DNA of 64,000 bases, taken from Planctomycetota bacterium (GTDB lineage: Bacteria; Planctomycetota; Planctomycetia; Pirellulales; Pirellulaceae). Made by a program: the position numbers and the translations under genes. Of this stretch, positions 55,223-63,478 are shown piece after piece. The stretch lies in the NCBI GenBank assembly GCA_014381825.1, contig JACNKX010000149.1:217942-281941 (forward strand). The letters run 5' to 3'. Below the pieces are notes generated by a model. It saw nothing but the letters and a program-made list of their open reading frames with translations, had not been told where the DNA came from and made no database searches. Every line of letters begins with the position of its first letter. Positions within the stretch are counted from its first letter, which is position 1.

Positions 55223-57625
55223 ATGCGAACGGTCTTTGGAGGGCCGCTGTTGCTAGCATTGTTTGTCTTCGTCTGCGGTGCCACAGCTACTGAGGTAGGC
55301 CTGTCACCTGGCTCGACACGACCTGTCGAAGTTGGTCCGCGAATGGTGTTAGTTTCCGATCCGACGGAAGTAGAGCAGCCTTTTGCCGACGAAGATGATG
55401 ACCCGTTGGAGGCACTGTTGGAGCTTGATCTTTTCGAATTGCAGGAAGTACGCGTTGTTCCAAGTCCCTTTTCAACAGCCTGGGGCACCGCAGACGTAAC
55501 GGGCGAGGAGCGTCAACTCGCTGCATCGTCCGCGAGCGCCAATGTTGTTGGCGGCGCTGAGGCGATGACGCGAAACACGACCGATGCCGGCAGTTTGCTT
55601 AGTCGGTCGAATACAAATCCTGGTGTGTACACGCAACAGAGAAGCCCCATCATCAGCGATCCCCGGATCCGTGGCTATCGATTCGGGCAGTATCTGGCTC
55701 GCGCTGATGGTGCTTTCTGGGTGCCCGCGCGACTAGATATCGACTCTATCTTGAGCAAGATCGATTCGAAGATTATCGACGACGTCATTGTTATTAATGG
55801 TCCCTATTCCTCTCGGTACGGACCCGGGTTCAGTTTCATTGATGTTGTGACGAAAAGTACGCCTCGCTACGAATATGGCCCTGGGTGGGAGGGAAGTACG
55901 TCGCTGAACTACAACGGAAATGGTCAACAGTGGAACGGGAGCCAATATCTGCAAACCGGTGGCGAGGCTTGGGGAGCGTCGGTGTACTACGGCCATTTGA
56001 CCGGGTCGGATTATCGCGATGGAGGCGGCAAGCGTATCCCATCCAGTTACAACTCACGAAACCTGAACGCGGCCATCGGCCTTGATCTTGCCGAATACAC
56101 TTCGCTCGAGTTTCGGTATTTGCGGCAGGATCAAACCGACGTCGAACTCGCCGGACAGTTTACCGATATCGATTTCCTCGTGACCGATGGGTTCGCCCTG
56201 AACCTGAAGTCTACGGATCACTCTTGGATCGATCTCATTAGCTTTGATGGCTGGTACAATCGCACGCGGGCCGCGGGTAGCGGTGGTCGGGCCTCAAAGC
56301 AATCGCTCTTCAACAGCGTTTTTGACGCTCCTGCGCCGAGAGGCGGGCTGACGTTACCACGAAATAGCGAGACCGACTTCGATGTTTCGTCAACAGGATT
56401 CACTTCGGCGTTTACGTGGGGTAATGTCGAAACTTTGCAGACGACGCTCGGTGCGGATGTACGACACTACGAACAGAGTTTGACGGAAATTCAGATTCGT
56501 CCAGCCGGCGGCGGTGGTTTCCGTACGGCGACCGAGGATGTAATTACATTACTCCCCGACTCGAAATCCACGAATCCTGGGCTCTTTGGTGAATGGGTCT
56601 TCGCGGCAAGTGACCGTTTGAAGATCAAGACCGGCGGTCGTGTTGATTGGGTTTCGGTGAGCGCCGGTCCGGGAGTAATTACGCGACGCGGTGGAGCGAG
56701 TTCACGTGACGTGATTGGCCCGGATCGTGACAGCTCTTTCACGCTCTGGTCTGCGTACGTAAGCGGCGACTATATGTTGAACGAAACGCTGACCGCCAAC
56801 GTGGGCTATGGTCTTGCGCAGCGGCCACCCACGCCCACGGAACTCTACGCGATGCGTCCGTTCCAGTCGCTTCTGCAGCAAGGCCTGAACCGAGTCCAAG
56901 GCTATCCGTTTCTGGATCCAGAGCGATTGAAGCAACTGGATATAGGCTTGCGGACTACGAAAGACAATTTTCGCGGTGGCATTCGCGGGTTCTACGCTTG
57001 GATTGATGATTACATCACGTCGCAAGGATTCTCCGTGGACCCTACTTCAAGTTCAGAACGCATTACATCCGTCTTTGTGAACACCCCGGAAGTGACACTC
57101 GCGGGCGGAGAGGCCTATGGCGAATGGGACGTGACTTCAACCGCCACGCTGTTTGGAAGCGTGATGTATGTCGAAGGTACCAACCAAACCCTTAATCAAC
57201 TCTTGTTTGACACACCGAGTTTGCCGGAACCGCCTGGCAGTAGCTCCGGCGCAGGATTCGGACGTGGGGCATTCGATCAGACGCCCGGCGTGGAACCATT
57301 GCCCCAGATTCCTCCATTGGAGTCCCGTTTGGGGATTCGTCTTAATGCAGCTGGGCCCGATCCGCTCTGGGGAACTGAGTTTCTCGCCCGCATCGTTGAC
57401 GACCAGGACCGGGTTGCCGGCGGATCACTTCTCGAGCAGGCCACACCCGGATTTACCACGTTTGATTTTCGAGCCTTCTATCGTCCGTACGATGATCTAA
57501 CGATCATCTTCGGCGTCTTGAATTTCACCGACAAGCGATACCGTGAACATCTGGATAACAGAGCCGGCAATCAGTTGTACCAGCCCGGCATTTCTGGCTA
57601 CGTCGGATCAGAACTCACCTACTGA
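55223..57625 (+). CDS. TonB-dependent receptor
   Basis: An 800-residue outer-membrane protein with a signal peptide (RTVFGGPLLLALFVFVCGATATE). A low-complexity acidic leader (ADEDDDPLEALLELDLFELQ) is followed by a plug domain (SLLSRSNTNPGVYTQQRSP, IRGYRFGQYLARADGAFW, VINGPYSSRYGPGFSFIDVV) and a 22-strand-type barrel. The barrel ends FTDKRYREHLDNRAG and GYVGSELTY, an aromatic C terminus as in outer-membrane proteins. No carboxypeptidase-like leader or SusD partner is present. It is the only plus-strand gene in the polysaccharide block and may import a glycan fragment, siderophore or cofactor (open). The ATG at 55223 is chosen because the signal peptide starts there. Confidence 0.92.
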   Translation: MRTVFGGPLLLALFVFVCGATATEVGLSPGSTRPVEVGPRMVLVSDPTEVEQPFADEDDDPLEALLELDLFELQEVRVVPSPFSTAWGTADVTGEERQLAASSASANVVGGAEAMTRNTTDAGSLLSRSNTNPGVYTQQRSPIISDPRIRGYRFGQYLARADGAFWVPARLDIDSILSKIDSKIIDDVIVINGPYSSRYGPGFSFIDVVTKSTPRYEYGPGWEGSTSLNYNGNGQQWNGSQYLQTGGEAWGASVYYGHLTGSDYRDGGGKRIPSSYNSRNLNAAIGLDLAEYTSLEFRYLRQDQTDVELAGQFTDIDFLVTDGFALNLKSTDHSWIDLISFDGWYNRTRAAGSGGRASKQSLFNSVFDAPAPRGGLTLPRNSETDFDVSSTGFTSAFTWGNVETLQTTLGADVRHYEQSLTEIQIRPAGGGGFRTATEDVITLLPDSKSTNPGLFGEWVFAASDRLKIKTGGRVDWVSVSAGPGVITRRGGASSRDVIGPDRDSSFTLWSAYVSGDYMLNETLTANVGYGLAQRPPTPTELYAMRPFQSLLQQGLNRVQGYPFLDPERLKQLDIGLRTTKDNFRGGIRGFYAWIDDYITSQGFSVDPTSSSERITSVFVNTPEVTLAGGEAYGEWDVTSTATLFGSVMYVEGTNQTLNQLLFDTPSLPEPPGSSSGAGFGRGAFDQTPGVEPLPQIPPLESRLGIRLNAAGPDPLWGTEFLARIVDDQDRVAGGSLLEQATPGFTTFDFRAFYRPYDDLTIIFGVLNFTDKRYREHLDNRAGNQLYQPGISGYVGSELTY

Positions 57626-57677
57626 CGCGGCGACTCTCTATTGTCACTGCCGGAGTGGGAGCACGTTCACTTCGGCT

Positions 57678-58682
57678 TTACGTCGCCACTGGCAGTCCTA
57701 TCTTACGCCCCGATCGGCAGCAGCGTTTGTATTTCTTTCCGCTGCCACAAGGACAGGGCGCATTGCGGCCGACTCGTTTCGGCCGTCGCAGGAGAGACCG
57801 CGACAATAATGCTCTGGTGTTCTGTCGATACATGGCCTCCATCATCTTGTACGTTTCGGGATCTCGTCGAGCCAAAACCTCTGGGGCCTCGAAGAAGTAC
57901 TCCGTCAAAACGGCGAAGTATTCCGCTTCGTTGGTGAAGGCATAGTCATCGATGTGGTCGTTGCCGTTGACGGGTCGCTTGAGTTCGCCACCAACCCACT
58001 CGATCCACGGATGTACGACGTCGCGGGGAATCCCAGCGGGCAGCCCGTCGACCGCACCATCTGCCTTGTCGACGAGATGAGCGAATTCGTGGATGCCCAC
58101 GTTTCGTTTGTCCTTTGAATTTGCAAATCCTGCGATCAGCGACGGCTTGGAGAGAATCATCACGCCGCTGAGATGATTAACGCCAACCATGCCAAGAGTA
58201 TTCGGATCAGCTTCATCGTCGGTACGATAGTCGTCGTCGAACGCGCCTGGATAAATCAGAATCTCTCCCAGGCGGGAATACTCCCAATCATCAAACCCGA
58301 AGATGGGGATGACTGCGCTGGCGGCTACAAGAACCCGACACAGTTCGTCGACGTCTGTGCGAACGCCCGTGATTGGCACTTCATCTAGAAACACCTTGAT
58401 GAGGTTCCGGAAGCGTTGTCTTTGCGTTTCGTCCAACGCAAGAAAGAAGTCGACATGCGTCTGCAGCCCATGCTCCCATTCCTCCGGAAACGGCGCCTTG
58501 ATGACGGTCATTCGCCGCTTGGTTCGTCGGCGGATATACCAATAGACAGCCGCGACGAGTGGGAAGGCGACGAGGATGTAATGGTTGAAGTACCCCAATC
58601 CAGCTAATAGCAAGCCGGTCATCACGGCGAAGATCGACGCCGTGTAATGATTGCTGCGGTTTGAAGCCGGGGTTACGAGCAT
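57678..58682 (-). CDS. MtfA-type zinc peptidase with C-terminal SEC-C motif
   Basis: A 334-residue protein with two hydrophobic helices near the start (TGLLLAGLGYFNHYILVAFPLVAAVYW split by a short loop) and a cytoplasmic domain of the MtfA (Mlc titration factor A) family: LCRVLVAASAVIPIFGF, HEFAHLVDKADG (HExxH zinc site, downstream glutamate in NEAEYFAVLTEYFFE). The C terminus RNAPCPCGSGKKYKRCC is a SEC-C zinc-binding motif, which in SecA and other proteins binds metal or ribosomes. MtfA in enterobacteria regulates glucose uptake by binding Mlc and is a gluzincin peptidase. Convergent to the receptor gene, 52 bases away. Confidence 0.9.
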   Translation of the reverse strand: MLVTPASNRSNHYTASIFAVMTGLLLAGLGYFNHYILVAFPLVAAVYWYIRRRTKRRMTVIKAPFPEEWEHGLQTHVDFFLALDETQRQRFRNLIKVFLDEVPITGVRTDVDELCRVLVAASAVIPIFGFDDWEYSRLGEILIYPGAFDDDYRTDDEADPNTLGMVGVNHLSGVMILSKPSLIAGFANSKDKRNVGIHEFAHLVDKADGAVDGLPAGIPRDVVHPWIEWVGGELKRPVNGNDHIDDYAFTNEAEYFAVLTEYFFEAPEVLARRDPETYKMMEAMYRQNTRALLSRSLLRRPKRVGRNAPCPCGSGKKYKRCCRSGRKIGLPVAT

Positions 58683-58858
58683 GGCGTTATTGATCCAGGA
58701 CTGTCTGGTCCGTAGAAAACCGTATTTCGGGAAGCCGCCGGTCTTGGCCGTAACTCGATTTTGCGCGGCGGAGTTGCGCTACGAACGAGAGGATAATACG
58801 GGGGATAACTCCATCCTGCCGGCAATCGTAAACTTCGCGAGGTGTGCGCGAATGCGTC

Positions 58859-60598
58859 TTATTCACTTTTCTTAAGCATGTTTCCTTCGCCGCTGATCGG
58901 TTCGAGTGTTACCCGATGGAACCGATAGCGACAATCGTAGGCACCGAGAAAGAGTGCGGTATCATTTGGCGTCTTCCAATAGTCTGACAAAGACAGTCGT
59001 GACGAGTCGCCCGACCAGTCGATGATCAGGTTTCCGTCAACTGCCACCATCACCTGTTGCTCTCTCACCGTAACGATGACTTGCGAGAGCCTGTTCTGCT
59101 GGAACACCTTTCCAAGAAACGTCGAGTCATTTCCCACATTACGTCCATCAATGTTCTCGAGAGCGGACTGTCCTCGTTCGTCGCGGCTGAAGTTCAACAA
59201 AGCGGCGAATCGATTGTCTGCCGAACGTTGGCCGAGCAGCAGGCCGTGGGGTAGATCCAGCGGCTCGACAACTAGCTTAAGCCGATATTCTTCAGGGGGT
59301 GTGTACGGCAGTTCAATCCTCGCCCCGGGCCGCTTTGGACTCAGCAACTTGTTCGCGTCCTTAGACCACTCGCCCTGCATCCAGCCTGTGTCCACATCGA
59401 CTAAAGCCAACAGGTCAACTTCGTTTGTGGGCAGCTCTGCGATTACTTTCGCACTGTTGCCACTCTCGCTGGCCAACGCTAGATCGGAAGAAAGCGCCAG
59501 TGGCTGGGGATTCATTCGCGGATTGCTACGCACCTGCAAATAGCCCCATAGTTCCGCCGTCACCCCGCTTTCAAGCTCGGCATCAACGCGATAACTGATC
59601 GGTATCGCTCGATCAAACTCGCCCAAGGTTGCAAATGCAGGCGCGTTGCCTGTCCATGATTGTGGTACTTCAATCCACGGGCTCCCGATCGCCGTTTGTA
59701 ATCGAATTCTCAGCAACTTGACCTTTGCATTCTCGGGCCAATTAAGCGCGAGGCGTATTTCTTGGTGCGGTTTGGGAGTGGCCGGATCGGGGATCGCCCG
59801 GAAACGAGAGAAGAGTTCGATTTGTTCGTTTGGGGTAACGTCTTGTGGGATCCAGCCAAGACGAGACTTCTGCTCTTTGTCTATCCAAGACTCGGAGATC
59901 CATCCGAGATACTGTGCCCCGCTCATCACCGACCCATTGCCCGGTTCGGGATGGGGCAAGCCGACGGTATGACCGCAGCCTTCGTGATAGATCACGCAAT
60001 CCGAACCTCGATAGGGGACACGCCAGCCATCGGCGCTCACCAAGCCCCAGCCAACACCTCGGTCCGCAATATACGTAGCTCTTGCGCCACCTGAGGTTGC
60101 AAAAGGAAAGTGGTGTCCTTCTTTGTTGATATGGCCTTCGAACGCAAGCTTGCCGTTCTCGGGATGCAGGCGATAGAAGTCGTCCAACGGTCGCCAGTTG
60201 ATCTCACTCAACGCAAGAAGAATCGGGAACGCCTTACGGTCGCCTTTGCCGAAGTCGAGTCGTCGGTCAGATTCACTAAGTGTCCTAAAGAAGATTGCGT
60301 TCTGATCTCCACGACGCAATTGCGCAGTACTTGCTTCGGATACGAGCGGTTCGGAATGTACGACCGTCGTCAGTTTCGTTTGCCCCTGGAACTCGCGTTC
60401 GTGAAACAGTTCGATCCGTCGACAATAGTAGTCAACGCGTTCTCGCCAGTCAGGTAACGGCGTTCGATCCGATGGAACAAAGTAGACGATTGTGACTTTG
60501 AGGTTGCCAGTTTCGTATTTGCCATCCCAGGTCTTCGTCTTTGCGAAGCCCGGCGACGTGAGTACGAGCAAGAATACAGCGGCGAGCAGGGATCTCAT
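58859..60598 (-). CDS. Exported protein with metallopeptidase-like HExxGHxxGLxH motif
   Basis: A 579-residue protein with a clear signal peptide (MRSLLAAVFLLVLTSPGFA) starting at the ATG 60598; longer in-frame starts up to 60760 would overlap the deacetylase gene. Residues ~25-300 form a possible peptidase domain containing CVIYHEGCGHTVGLPHPEP: HEGCGH at 205-210 and GLPH ending at 216. The C-terminal half has two beta-rich segments; the last ~150 residues (LLLGQRSADNRFAALLNF, GAYDCRYRFHRVTLEPI) look like a concanavalin/LamG-type carbohydrate or laminin-like module. The zinc-site spelling differs from ordinary metzincins by one extra residue. Role unknown, perhaps trimming of envelope proteins or glycans. 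Confidence 0.78.
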   Translation of the reverse strand: MRSLLAAVFLLVLTSPGFAKTKTWDGKYETGNLKVTIVYFVPSDRTPLPDWRERVDYYCRRIELFHEREFQGQTKLTTVVHSEPLVSEASTAQLRRGDQNAIFFRTLSESDRRLDFGKGDRKAFPILLALSEINWRPLDDFYRLHPENGKLAFEGHINKEGHHFPFATSGGARATYIADRGVGWGLVSADGWRVPYRGSDCVIYHEGCGHTVGLPHPEPGNGSVMSGAQYLGWISESWIDKEQKSRLGWIPQDVTPNEQIELFSRFRAIPDPATPKPHQEIRLALNWPENAKVKLLRIRLQTAIGSPWIEVPQSWTGNAPAFATLGEFDRAIPISYRVDAELESGVTAELWGYLQVRSNPRMNPQPLALSSDLALASESGNSAKVIAELPTNEVDLLALVDVDTGWMQGEWSKDANKLLSPKRPGARIELPYTPPEEYRLKLVVEPLDLPHGLLLGQRSADNRFAALLNFSRDERGQSALENIDGRNVGNDSTFLGKVFQQNRLSQVIVTVREQQVMVAVDGNLIIDWSGDSSRLSLSDYWKTPNDTALFLGAYDCRYRFHRVTLEPISGEGNMLKKSE

Positions 60599-60707
60599 GG
60601 TGACCGTTGGGTTGGAGCATAGTGGGAAGCAGCTGCAACAGGATACCATGCCGCGGCTGCGCTGCGCACAACTGTCGTGCCTCTGGCTCGACCGTGACCG
60701 AGAGATT

Positions 60708-61607
60708 TTATCGCGAACGGGCGCGGCGCCATTGGTTTTGGCAGGTTGAATACCAGCCACCTAGCTTGGCAGCCAAGCTGCTCGCGGTATCGAGATTAGT
60801 TGCCCCGAACCTGCCCCACTGGAAAGGGTCGTCGTTCGCCGTGACGAGCTGGCAGTCGGCCGTAAGGGCGCAGAGCAACCCTAAATCGCGAACAATGTCG
60901 GTTAGCTCAGGCGATGTGAAACCGTAAGGAAAGGAAAACGTCGGGCTTGCGATCTGAAAGTTTGCTTTCAGCGTATCGACGGACTCCTTCAGGTCAGCTC
61001 GAAACGCGACAGGCCGATCTCGGAAGTCCTCGTGACTATGGGTGTGTGAGCCGAGTTCGATCAGCCCCGAATCCAGCATCTCGCGGCATTCAAGCGTTGA
61101 TAGCGGACGCGCGGTCTCGACGTCATCTTGGGACCAGTCGTCAAAAGGGAAGCGATCATGCGAATCGAGGTAGCGCGTTGCCAGAAAGACCGTCGCCGGG
61201 ACAGCGAACTCGCGAAGTATCGGCCACGCCTTTCGATAGACGTCGTAAAAGCCATCATCGAACACGATCGCGAAGGTGTGCGACGACAGACGCTGTTGAT
61301 TCTCTCGTTGTTCGATGAGCGTCCGCAGTGGCAGCGGTCGGTAGCCGAGGCGAAGGAGGCCCGTGATCTGCTTCCGGAACAGCGTGGGCGATACATTCAG
61401 CATCGCAGGATCAGGCCCGACGCCGTCGGCGACTCGATGGTAGGTCAGGATGCCGAAGGCGTTTTGATTCGTTGGGCCAAGCAAACGAAGCGGACTTATT
61501 GCCCGCAGCACACACCGATGCCATAAGCGTCTTCGCCTCGACATCAGGGCCGAGGGCAATTGCGGGAAACGCAACGTTGCGTCGACGTCCGCGAGCGTCT
61601 CGGGCAT
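60708..61607 (-). CDS. Polysaccharide deacetylase (NodB/CE4 family)
   Basis: A 299-residue enzyme. FGILTYHRVADGV opens the domain; motif 1 is IVFDDGFYDVYRKAWPIL with two aspartates, motif 2 GSHTHSHEDFRDRPVAF supplies the zinc histidines, and FSFPYGFTSPEL is motif 3. It is a clear paralogue of the N-terminal half of the fusion at 42577-44595: the block AAKLGGWY and the phrase RFPFDDW/PFPFDHW are shared. No signal peptide is seen, so it may act on a cytoplasmic lipid-linked intermediate. GAGAGAG precedes the ATG at 61607, and the sugar transferase gene ends 9 bases upstream. Confidence 0.92.
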   Translation of the reverse strand: MPETLADVDATLRFPQLPSALMSRRRRLWHRCVLRAISPLRLLGPTNQNAFGILTYHRVADGVGPDPAMLNVSPTLFRKQITGLLRLGYRPLPLRTLIEQRENQQRLSSHTFAIVFDDGFYDVYRKAWPILREFAVPATVFLATRYLDSHDRFPFDDWSQDDVETARPLSTLECREMLDSGLIELGSHTHSHEDFRDRPVAFRADLKESVDTLKANFQIASPTFSFPYGFTSPELTDIVRDLGLLCALTADCQLVTANDDPFQWGRFGATNLDTASSLAAKLGGWYSTCQNQWRRARSR

Positions 61608-61616
61608 GGCTCTCTC

Positions 61617-62648
61617 TCAATGAGACGCACGGTGAAAGACGACGGCGATCAGCGTCGCCCACAACAGTTTCAGATCGTATAGCAAACGGCGCGACCGGAT
61701 GTAGCGGATGTCCATTCGCATCCACTCGACGAACGATATACGCATTCCGCCCGAAACTTGCCAGATACAAGTCAATCCCGGCGTCACGGAGAGTCGCGTT
61801 TGCTGCCAGTTTTCGCATTCCTCCGACTCGTCGCAGGGTAGAGGCCTTGGCCCCACTAGCGACATGTCGCCGATCAGCACGTTCCAAAACTGCGGGAATT
61901 CGTCGATGCACGTTCGACGCAGATAACGTCCCACACTCGTGACTCGCGGATCGTCTTTGATCTTAAAGGCGGGGCCGTCTTGTTCACTGTTAGCTCGCAA
62001 GGCATGCTTCAGCTCCTCGGCTCCGACGATCATCGTTCGAAACTTGTAAATCTTGAATGGCTTCCCACCCAAACCTGCTCGGACTTGAGTGAATAGCACG
62101 GGGCCTGCGGAGTCGAGCTTGATGGCAATCGCGGCAATTGCCATCAAAGGTGTCGCGAGAATCAACCCAAGTGCGGCTCCAAAAACATCGAACACGCGCT
62201 TCCACCATGGAAGCGGCTCGACGAGTAGGTCGTCGGGCGAACTAAGCGTTGCAGAAGCGGAGACAACGTTGTTGTCTTGAGTTCCAGTTTCTGGATACAC
62301 ATAGATCGTTTTAGGGAGCGAACCCCCATCGCTATCGATGTGATCGGCGATGTCGCGTCCAACCTTCTCCGCTCCTGTCGCGTCTGTACCGGGAAGCAAT
62401 ACTCCGACTTCTCTCGACGTCAACAATCCTGCTCGGTCGATCAGTCGAATCCGATGGCGACAGGCCTCGGCGAGTGGTTGAATCTTTGAGACGTAACCAC
62501 GATCGGAACAATCGAAAACAACGATCGAGAAGCACGAACCGTTTCAGTCGACTCGCATCCGCTCTTCATTAATCGCGCGGCGAAATTCCAAAGACGTTCG
62601 GAGATCGCCAACGTTTCGTGACCTTTGAAACAATCGAATTAGAAACAT
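61617..62648 (-). pseudogene. Polyprenyl-phosphate sugar transferase interrupted by an in-frame TGA
   Basis: The C-terminal part is an intact initiating sugar-phosphate transferase: WWKRVFDVFGAALGLILATPL (membrane hairpin), FKIYKFRTMIVGAEE, LRRTCIDEFPQFWNVLIGDMSLVGPRPLP and TPGLTCIWQVSGG. Upstream the frame continues to an ATG at 62648 with AAGGGAA 7 bases before it, and the peptide LEFRRAINEERMRVD leads straight into a TGA at 62546-62544, followed by NGSCFSIVVFDCSDRG and RIRLIDRAGLLTSREVGVLLPGTD. The N-terminal module is of the kind found in planctomycete WbaP-like enzymes, where an arginine (CGA) would be expected. Without readthrough only a start such as the TTG at 62426 would give a ~269-residue protein with the full catalytic part. 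Confidence 0.8.
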
Positions 62649-62723
62649 CTTTAATTTCCCTTCCGCAACTGCGGGAAATCGAATTGGCAGTTTGTTCGTA
62701 TCGCCAAAAGAAGAGCGTGAGGC

Positions 62724-63413
62724 TTACAATCGGTGATACAACCACCCTGGAATGTGATTCTTTCGTTTGTTCAAAACGACTCCTAGTACTCTGGCGTTGA
62801 CTTGTTCGAACTGACGCTTAACGCGCTGAGCGACTTGTCGTCGGGTGCGTTCTGATTCGAGAACAAGAAGAAACCCGTCGACCAATTGCGACGCCAGAAC
62901 CGTCTCGTCCATCTCGCTGGCCGGCGGTAGGTCGATCACGATCAGCTCGAAGTCTTGCCGAAGGTTCTCCGTCAAATGGATTGCGCGTGCATCGGCAAAT
63001 CGTCCTGGATGGGGGTCACTCGGTCCTGCGGGGAGGACGAACAGATTCTCGTGAGTCGTCCCCGTAATACACTCTTGAGCCGCCAATTCGCCCGACAGAC
63101 AGTCGGCAAGGCCGGGAGATGGCCTGACACCGAATCGGCTTGCAACTGCGGCGCGCCTTGGATTTGCATCGACCAGCAGCACCTTCCCAGGCGACAGATC
63201 CGCCGCACAAATGGCAAGGTTGGCTGCTACAACGCTGACTCCTTCACGACGAACGCAACTCGTCACGCCGATGACTCGGCCCTGAGCGCTCTTTGTTGAC
63301 AGCATGGCTTGAATTCGTTGAGCGAGAGATTGTATTTGGCTGAGCGTCTCAGATGATTTCGCCGACGAACGGTTCGTGCGTGGCGAAGCGGTTGATGTGG
63401 CGGTTGTGCTCAT
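62724..63413 (-). CDS. CpsD/CapB-like capsular ATPase with degenerate P-loop
   Basis: A 229-residue protein of the ParA/MinD-like BY-kinase superfamily. The Walker A region reads SCVRREGVSVVAANLAICA, lacking the lysine and serine/threonine of GxxGKS/T. Walker A-prime is KVLLVDANPRRAAVASRFG, and Walker B is FELIVIDLPPASEMDETV. The N terminus is a Ser/Thr-rich tail (TTATSTASPRTNRSS) and there is no C-terminal tyrosine cluster, only one Tyr near the end. It should partner the Wzz/GumC-like protein encoded 65 bases upstream and regulate chain length or export, but true kinase activity is doubtful. Confidence 0.87.
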   Translation of the reverse strand: MSTTATSTASPRTNRSSAKSSETLSQIQSLAQRIQAMLSTKSAQGRVIGVTSCVRREGVSVVAANLAICAADLSPGKVLLVDANPRRAAVASRFGVRPSPGLADCLSGELAAQECITGTTHENLFVLPAGPSDPHPGRFADARAIHLTENLRQDFELIVIDLPPASEMDETVLASQLVDGFLLVLESERTRRQVAQRVKRQFEQVNARVLGVVLNKRKNHIPGWLYHRL

Positions 63414-63478
63414 GACTGTTCGGTCTCTTTTGAACTCGAAGTGAGTAGTAGACGGTGCGTGCTGCGTGTCGCGTCTGT

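Noticed and set aside
62544..62546. Selenocysteine recoding as an explanation of the TGA in the sugar transferase.
   Set aside because: No SECIS-like hairpin is evident directly after it, the expected residue is arginine rather than cysteine, and no selenocysteine genes are in the window.
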